A stretch of 8,434 nucleotides of DNA from Candidatus Woesearchaeota archaeon (GTDB taxonomy: Archaea > Nanobdellota > Nanobdellia > Woesearchaeales > WJKR01): the NCBI GenBank assembly GCA_014729015.1, contig WJKR01000049.1:1-8434 (forward strand), in the 5' to 3' direction. Shown piece after piece: positions 4,442 through 8,434 of the stretch. Positions within the stretch are counted from its first letter, which is position 1, and every line of letters starts with the position of its first letter. The notes beneath the pieces were generated by a model that saw only the letters and a list, made by a program, of their open reading frames with translations, was not told where the DNA came from and ran no database searches. The translations under genes were made by a program, and so were the position numbers.

Positions 4442-5952
4442 TTTGACGGGTACAGGTACACCCGCTGGTGGCTCATGACCTCGGGCGTGATGAAATCCGC
4501 TTGGGTCGTCGAGCCAGTCTTCGGGATGAACCGCAACCACACCTCCTCTCCTTCCTCGAGGTACTTCCCCGCCTCGTGATACACCCTGATAATGTCGCCG
4601 TGCTTCACCCGGTCATCCACGCTGTTCTGGCCGCGGTTCAAGTACTCGTACGTGAAGAACCCGACGTCGCTGTTCGAGCGCGAATACCCGTTCGTCGCCA
4701 ATCCGGTGATGAGCGCGTTGTCCAGACCGCTGCCTACTCCCTCGAACAAGTGGTCCACGGGGTCCAGCAAGCCGTTGCCGTTCTCGTCGATCAACCCCAC
4801 CTGTCCGAGCGCGAAGACGTCGATGAGGTCGTTGTTGTACGCCTCGATAGCCTCCGTGCCGGTCCGCATCAGGCTGGTCTCGTTGATCGTGCACCCCGCC
4901 ACGCAGTTGCCCGTCTCGATGCTGTAGTAGCCGCCGAGATCGCCGCACGCGCACCCCGCGTACTGGTCGGTGGCGCCGAAGATGTGCCCGAACTCGTGCG
5001 TGTACACGGCCGACTGCCACGGCGCGTTCGCAGCGCTGGCGATGAAGGTGTGCGGCCCGTTGATGTACGCGACGCCCGCGTACCCGTCCGGGAAGCCGCC
5101 GCCAGGCGTGTTGCTGCTGTCCACGACGAACAGGGTGAAGGCCCAGTGCGCGTTCTTCCGCTGCCGCAGCTCGTGGTTGAACGCACGTATGCGGGTGAAC
5201 ATGTCACCGGTGTCTGTAACGCCCATGTTGTCTAGGGTCTCGTTGATCCAGAGCTCCTCGTCCGTGGTGTTCTTGGTGATGGGCTCGTAGCCGGTCGGGA
5301 TGTCGCGGTAGACTTCGAACGTGTGCCTGATGTTCGCTTTCGGCTCGATGTTGTTCCACCAGTTCAGGCTGTTGGCGGCGTGCTCGAGGGCTTCGTCCTG
5401 CTCCGCCGCGGTCCAGTTCTCAGTGTTCGGGTCGATGGCGCCGTTGCTCTCCGGGAAGATGACGGCCACGGCGACCTTGCCGATCATCATCTCGCTCGTC
5501 TGCGAGGGGCCGAACGTGCTGTAGAACGATGGCGGCACGGTGCTTTCGAACGCCTCGGTGCTGTAGTTCCTCGGCGTGTCGCTTGCGGTGAAGTAGCCTT
5601 CGAACACGTCGTGCTCGGTGATGCCTCCTTCCCGCAGCCGTAGTGATGCCGAGCTCTCGGCCGTGGATTCGGTGATGAGCATGCCTTCGAGCCTGACCGG
5701 GTCTGACCCGGCCGCCAGCTGGTAGATGGTGGCGAGGTGTTCGAGCCTGCCGTCGCTGCCGTCCACTCCTGAGACTTCGACGACCTTGGCGTTTGTGCTT
5801 ACTTGCGCTTGGGTCTGTTTGCCCGAGGTCAGGGATTTCTCTTGGAGCTTGCCGCCGGTGGTCATGAGGACGCTCGCGGCCGTCGCGACGGCGAGCAACA
5901 GCGCCAAGAAGACGATGAGCGTCCCGATGCCCATTTCTCCCTTGTGTTTCAT
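4438..5952 (-). CDS. Archaellin with inserted metzincin-type zinc protease, 504 aa (flagellinolysin-like)
   Basis: ATG 5952 is preceded by a GAGGG Shine-Dalgarno. Residues 1-30 (KHKGEMGIGTLIVF, then an LALLLAVATAASVL core) are an archaellin N-terminus with a prepilin-peptidase site K4-G5|E6. The archaellin-like stretch continues through AGSDPVRLEG (81-90). From about 157 (GKVAVAVIFPES) a protease domain begins. H319-E-F-G-H323-I-F-G-A-T-D329 matches the metzincin HExxHxxGxxD signature, and S360-L-M362 is a likely Met-turn. Cys 334, 336, 350 and 354 follow the active site, and DENGNGLLDPVD (389-400) is an EF-hand-like calcium loop. Residues about 405-504 (FFTYEYLNRG, HGDIIRVYHEAG, LRFIPKTGST, ITPEV, VYLYP) look like an archaellin C-terminus. 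Five N-glycosylation sequons lie at 129, 179, 228, 237 and 357. It is predicted to be a proteolytic archaellum or pilus subunit. Confidence 0.85.
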   Translation of the reverse strand: MKHKGEMGIGTLIVFLALLLAVATAASVLMTTGGKLQEKSLTSGKQTQAQVSTNAKVVEVSGVDGSDGRLEHLATIYQLAAGSDPVRLEGMLITESTAESSASLRLREGGITEHDVFEGYFTASDTPRNYSTEAFESTVPPSFYSTFGPSQTSEMMIGKVAVAVIFPESNGAIDPNTENWTAAEQDEALEHAANSLNWWNNIEPKANIRHTFEVYRDIPTGYEPITKNTTDEELWINETLDNMGVTDTGDMFTRIRAFNHELRQRKNAHWAFTLFVVDSSNTPGGGFPDGYAGVAYINGPHTFIASAANAPWQSAVYTHEFGHIFGATDQYAGCACGDLGGYYSIETGNCVAGCTINETSLMRTGTEAIEAYNNDLIDVFALGQVGLIDENGNGLLDPVDHLFEGVGSGLDNALITGLATNGYSRSNSDVGFFTYEYLNRGQNSVDDRVKHGDIIRVYHEAGKYLEEGEEVWLRFIPKTGSTTQADFITPEVMSHQRVYLYPSK

Positions 5953-5956
5953 GTTA

Positions 5957-5961
5957 CCCTC
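5957..5961 (-). promoter_or_regulatory. Shine-Dalgarno of the archaellin-protease
   Basis: Minus-strand GAGGG, then TAAC, then ATG. It selects ATG 5952 over the longer frame that opens at 6084, which would put 44 unrelated residues ahead of the class III signal and cross the promoter. Confidence 0.65.
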
Positions 5962-5979
5962 AGGATGAGTACTATTTTG

Positions 5980-5991
5980 TATACCAGTATA
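5980..5991. repeat. Palindrome at the predicted transcription start of the archaellin-protease
   Basis: TATAC-CA-GTATA is a perfect 5-2-5 inverted repeat located about 26 bases downstream of the TATA box, right at the expected start site. Its position would suit a repressor operator. It is short and AT-rich, so chance cannot be excluded. Confidence 0.3.
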
Positions 5992-6006
5992 ATAATTGTT
6001 GAGCTC

Positions 6007-6015
6007 ATATATAAA
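6007..6015 (-). promoter_or_regulatory. TATA box of the archaellin-protease operon
   Basis: Minus-strand TTTATATAT is a strong archaeal TATA box. It predicts transcription start near 5985 and a leader of about 33 bases containing the Shine-Dalgarno. It lies in the 117-base gap shared with the divergent DUF2807 gene. Confidence 0.65.
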
Positions 6016-6037
6016 CGTTTCTGTTCCTGACCGCAAC

Positions 6038-6046
6038 GAATAAAAA
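6038..6046 (+). promoter_or_regulatory. TATA-like box of the DUF2807 gene
   Basis: GAATAAAAA is centred about 28 bases before ATG 6070. No Shine-Dalgarno precedes the ATG, so the mRNA is probably leaderless or has a leader of one or two bases. Confidence 0.5.
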
Positions 6047-6069
6047 CCCGCACGACACAGACCTACCTG

Positions 6070-6837
6070 ATGAAACCCATCCACGCACTCCTCCCCCTCC
6101 TCCTCATACTCACCGCGTGCACCTACACGACCGGCAACGGCGTCCTCATCTCCAAGAACATCGAAACAACACCATACGAAAAGATCTCACTCCAATGGCA
6201 AGGAGACCTCCACCTCGCACAAGGCAACACCACCACTGTGCAAGTGGAAGGAGAGAGCAACATCATCGACCACATCACCATCACCACAGAAGGCGACACC
6301 CTGACCATCAAGAAAGCCAAGCAAACGACCATGCTCCGACCGACCACGACCGTCAAGTACTACCTCACCACCCCGGACATCAAGGACGTCACTATCACGG
6401 GCAGCGGCGACCTCCACTGCGAGACCCCCATCAACGGCGACCGCCTCGCATTCACCGTCACGGGCAGCGGCGACATCAAATGCGACGGCATCCGGACAGA
6501 CAGGATCACGACGACCATCACCGGCTCAGGAGACCTCTACCTCTCAGACATCGACGCAGAAACAATCACCACCACGAACACAGGCTCTGGCGACACGTAC
6601 CTCGCAGGCACCGCCGAGCGACACGACTACGAGGTCAGCAGCAGCGGCGACCTCCTCGCGCAACACCTCGCGACAGAAGAGACGACCATCAGCATCGCCG
6701 GCACCGGAGACGCCCGGGTGAGCGTGGAAGACGACCTCGACATCAGCATCGCCGGCACCGGAGACGTGTACTACGACGGCAACCCAGAGACCAACCAACG
6801 AATCACGGGCAGCGGCGACGTGCTCCAGCTCAGGTGA
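6070..6837 (+). CDS. DUF2807-like beta-helix lipoprotein, 255 aa
   Basis: Residues 1-17 (MKPIHALLPLLLILTAC) are a lipoprotein signal with lipobox L14-T-A-C17, placing the protein on the outer face of the membrane. The opening NIETTPYEKISLQWQGDLHL and the recurring (T)GSGD turns fit the DUF2807 or GIN-type adhesin-head family. Eight turns are visible: GSGD at 111, 132, 152, 172, SSGD at 191, GTGD at 211 and 229, and GSGD at 247, spaced 18-21 residues, as expected for one rung each of a right-handed beta-helix. Thr- and Ile-rich strands (TTTITGSGDLYL) separate them. Family members are mostly bacterial, especially Bacteroidota, and their role is poorly defined; surface adhesion or scaffolding is proposed. 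It is transcribed away from the archaellin-protease operon, sharing its intergenic region. Confidence 0.85.
   Translation: MKPIHALLPLLLILTACTYTTGNGVLISKNIETTPYEKISLQWQGDLHLAQGNTTTVQVEGESNIIDHITITTEGDTLTIKKAKQTTMLRPTTTVKYYLTTPDIKDVTITGSGDLHCETPINGDRLAFTVTGSGDIKCDGIRTDRITTTITGSGDLYLSDIDAETITTTNTGSGDTYLAGTAERHDYEVSSSGDLLAQHLATEETTISIAGTGDARVSVEDDLDISIAGTGDVYYDGNPETNQRITGSGDVLQLR
6394..6819 (+). repeat. DNA repeats encoding the beta-helix turns
   Basis: TCACGGGCAGCGGCGAC occurs at 6395-6411, 6458-6474 and 6803-6819. A 26-base direct repeat beginning CATCAGCATCGCCGGCACCG occurs at 6687-6712 and 6741-6766, 54 bases (18 codons) apart. The near-identical DNA suggests recent rung duplication or gene conversion rather than only convergent protein selection. 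Confidence 0.7.
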
Positions 6838-6907
6838 GTCCCTCCCCCACCTGCGCACCCCGCTGGCCTCGCGAAACGTCAGTCCTAAACACGGCGGCAC
6901 GCACGCG

Positions 6908-6915
6908 TTTATAAG
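6908..6915 (+). promoter_or_regulatory. TATA box of the 6968-7597 gene
   Basis: TTTATAAG predicts transcription start near 6938, leaving a leader of about 30 bases that ends in GGTGGTAACG just before ATG 6968. It could instead give a leaderless message starting at the in-frame GTG 6938. A second AT box (TTAAATAG, 6931-6938) is closer to the ATG. Confidence 0.5.
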
Positions 6916-6967
6916 ACTGAGGAGTAAGAATTAAATAGTGGCGCTTCCTTGTCCCCTGGTGGTAACG

Positions 6968-7597
6968 ATGGGGGATGCAGTGTTACGGATTGACGACAGC
7001 AGCGCCGTTGACAACATCATTCTTAAGATGCTCGACGAGCACGACGACTACCGCCGCTTCAAGGCCATCGAGCAGGAAAGCCGGCACGCCTTGTTCGATA
7101 GGTTCATCGAATACAAGCAACCGACCATCCACCACAGCAATATACACGTACTCGTCACCCGCCTCATGCGAGAATACCGGTACCAGGTCATGAAAATCGG
7201 CTACGCCTACCGCACTTCTAAGCACCACAAGAAAGGCCGAAGGAACGTGTTGAAGGACGCCTACCGGAAACTGGCGAAGGATCCTTGGTCCGAGGACTTG
7301 GTCACAACGAAGCTCGTGCAAGACGTTGATGACGTCCGCGAAGGGGTGTTCATCGCGCACAAATACTTCGGCGTGAAGACTCCGTTGTGGGGAGAAGGAA
7401 TCGTCGACGAGGGCGACATCGCGTCATTCGTGCATGATGAGCTCGAATCACGCAATGAACGTGGCAGTTACCGCGCCGTCAGGGGTACTTTACAGGCGGT
7501 CGAGCAGCAGTACGGCGCGCGGATGAGCGCGCAGGTCATGAAAGGATACCTGTGCCGCGCGCGTGACGAAGCGCAAGAGCAGCTCACCGCCTCGTGA
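6968..7597 (+). CDS. Unrecognised basic, mostly helical protein, 209 aa
   Basis: Start ATG 6968 (MGDAVLRIDDSSAVDNI) is preferred because GGTGGTAAC lies just before it, as in the 397 gene. An in-frame GTG at 6938 would add ten residues and is the alternative if the mRNA is leaderless. The sequence is soluble and predicted mostly alpha-helical, with no Cys pair, signal or membrane segment. A strongly basic stretch at about 81-104 (YRTSKHHKKGRRNVLKDAYR) could contact nucleic acid or phosphate. The middle (VREGVFIAHKYFGVKTPLWG) and the C-terminal helix (YGARMSAQVMKGYLCRARDE) show no motif I know. The next gene begins 46 bases downstream with its own TATA box, so a shared operon is not required. 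The function is unknown. Confidence 0.75.
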   Translation: MGDAVLRIDDSSAVDNIILKMLDEHDDYRRFKAIEQESRHALFDRFIEYKQPTIHHSNIHVLVTRLMREYRYQVMKIGYAYRTSKHHKKGRRNVLKDAYRKLAKDPWSEDLVTTKLVQDVDDVREGVFIAHKYFGVKTPLWGEGIVDEGDIASFVHDELESRNERGSYRAVRGTLQAVEQQYGARMSAQVMKGYLCRARDEAQEQLTAS

Positions 7598-7610
7598 GGA
7601 AACAAAAAGC

Positions 7611-7618
7611 TTTATATA
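7611..7618 (+). promoter_or_regulatory. TATA box of the histidine-kinase-like gene
   Basis: TTTATATA is centred about 29.5 bases before ATG 7644, giving a leader of about three bases. The ATG at 7636 is too close and opens only a 27-codon frame. Confidence 0.6.
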
Positions 7619-7643
7619 CAGGTTTAGCCTATAGTATGCTGAT

Positions 7644-8434
7644 ATGGCTTTGGACGATCTTGCTGATTTTTTCAGCCAAGCAGAGATCGACGAGTACCGG
7701 AGCAAGCTTCATCTCATGAAAGGCACGTTCGGGGCTATAATGACCGTCATAGACGTCTTTGCATCATCGCACGTCCCTGTCAATGCGGCGTTCAAGGACG
7801 CCACCCATACGCTTTTTTACCAATTGGAACAGTACGTACACGACCTCCGAACACCAGCAGACCTGACGCGCATAGGCTTCCAAGACCTGGCCTTGCAACT
7901 GAACCATTATTACTGGCTGGCAGCCACCTACCACGACGAGCTCACCGTCGAGGATGTCGATGAGGACAACCGTCCCTTCGTACACCTGATACGAGACGCT
8001 TCATCGCAGATGCGACGATTAGAGAACGAGCTGTTCTACGGCATCAACCCGTCTCAAGAGTACACCCCCGTGACCGCGATACAGGAACGCATCGCCGACC
8101 ATCCCTTGCTCGACAAGCAGGTTGACATGACGAGCCTCGATGCCCGCTTGTCCATCAACGAGAGCGATGCCTACTCGGTAATCGAGAACATGCTGACGAA
8201 CGCAAGGAAATATTCTGACGGGACGATAAGCGTCATGGGGCACAACGGTGATGCCAACCGTTACACCTTCACCATGAAGAACGTCGTGGGCGATAAAAAC
8301 GCGCATAAGCAGTCAAGCAATAACGTCGGCCTGCGGGACATGCAGAGGATGGTCGCAAAGAGGAACGGCAGGATACGCGCATGGCGAGACAAGGACGCCT
8401 TCATCCTCGAATGGACGCACCCATTGTATAAGGG
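7644..8434 (+). CDS. Soluble histidine-kinase-like protein with GHKL ATPase domain, 3' end outside window
   Basis: 263 codons are open from ATG 7644 (MALDDLADFFSQAEIDEY) to the window end with no stop, so the gene is complete at the start only. The helical N-terminal half contains VHDLRTPADL with H66, matching the HisKA H-box (H-D/E-L-R-T-P). H55 (THTLFYQL) is a weaker candidate. Residues 176-191 (YSVIENMLTNARKYS) are a clear N-box with N182 and N186, and NNVGLRDMQRMVAKRNGRI (226-244) is a G2-like box. The DxGxG G1 box is missing; a KNVVGDKN stretch (212-219) replaces it, reminiscent of AgrC- or LytS-type ATPase domains. There is no transmembrane helix, so it would sense in the cytosol or via partners. 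No response regulator is in view. The ATPase-fold call is strong. Phosphotransfer at H66 is inference. Confidence 0.82.
   Translation, partial: MALDDLADFFSQAEIDEYRSKLHLMKGTFGAIMTVIDVFASSHVPVNAAFKDATHTLFYQLEQYVHDLRTPADLTRIGFQDLALQLNHYYWLAATYHDELTVEDVDEDNRPFVHLIRDASSQMRRLENELFYGINPSQEYTPVTAIQERIADHPLLDKQVDMTSLDARLSINESDAYSVIENMLTNARKYSDGTISVMGHNGDANRYTFTMKNVVGDKNAHKQSSNNVGLRDMQRMVAKRNGRIRAWRDKDAFILEWTHPLYK

Noticed and set aside
4468..5235. 255-codon plus-strand frame
   Set aside because: Antisense to the archaellin-protease; Val/Arg-rich and motif-free.
5953..6084. Upstream start at 6084 for the archaellin-protease
   Set aside because: It would add 44 residues ahead of the class III signal, cross the TATA box, and ignore the Shine-Dalgarno before 5952.
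6394..6819. CRISPR-like array
   Set aside because: The repeats are in phase with codons and encode beta-helix rungs; spacing and sequence vary and there are no unique spacers of constant length.
6117..6914. 265-codon frame rich in His and Arg
   Set aside because: Out-of-frame shadow of the DUF2807 gene; the His/Arg repeats simply reflect its repetitive GSGD and Thr codons.
6938..6967. GTG 6938 start for the 209-aa protein
   Set aside because: Possible if leaderless, but the GGTGGTAAC element before ATG 6968 matches two other genes; kept only as an alternative.
7636..7719. 27-codon ORF from ATG 7636
   Set aside because: Too close to the TATA box and overlapped out of frame by the histidine-kinase-like gene.

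Overview
The window looks archaeal. Most genes have a TATA-like box (TTTAAAT, TTTATAA, TTAAATA) centred 25-30 bases before the start codon, which implies leaderless or nearly leaderless mRNAs. Poly-T tracts follow some stop codons, and one gene opens with an unmistakable archaellin (archaeal flagellin) class III signal. The many tiny proteins, Cys-rich mini-proteins and lipoproteins are reminiscent of DPANN archaea (Woesearchaeota-like). That placement is an impression, not a proof. Coding DNA is mostly GC-rich, except the 1220-1933 gene, which is visibly A-rich.

Layout. 1-146 (-) is the start of a small Cys/His protein cut by the window edge. 147-396 is non-coding, with promoter-like boxes, a hairpin and a T10 tract. 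397-543 (+) is a 48-aa acidic protein with a strong Shine-Dalgarno and a poly-T terminator. 628-687 (+) is a possible 19-aa leaderless ORF. 690-1142 (-) is a helical protein made of two copies of one domain. It diverges from 1220-1933 (+), an unrecognised 237-aa protein. That gene converges on 1941-3464 (-), a full-length DUF1846 protein. 3533-3763 (-) is a one-TM mini-protein and 3830-3970 (-) a 46-aa zinc ribbon.

The centre of interest is 4019-5952 (-). The first gene of this two-gene operon encodes a 504-aa protein with archaellin sequence at both ends and a metzincin-type zinc protease (HExxHxxGxxD plus a Met-turn) in the middle. It therefore looks like an archaeal counterpart of bacterial flagellinolysin. 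The second gene overlaps it by ATGA and encodes a lipoprotein whose C-terminal half resembles PepSY, a domain known from protease propeptides and inhibitors. A secreted filament protease with a membrane-anchored partner or inhibitor is the hypothesis I would test first.

Divergent from this operon, 6070-6837 (+) encodes a second lipoprotein, a DUF2807-like beta-helix with eight xxGD rungs. 6968-7597 (+) is an unrecognised basic helical protein. 7644-8434 (+) is a soluble histidine-kinase-like protein with an HDLRTP H-box-like motif and a GHKL ATPase domain, cut by the window end. Three genes (397, 5952, 6968) share an approximately 30-base leader ending in a GGTGGTAAC or GAGGGTAAC element just before ATG. 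The rest appear leaderless or nearly so.
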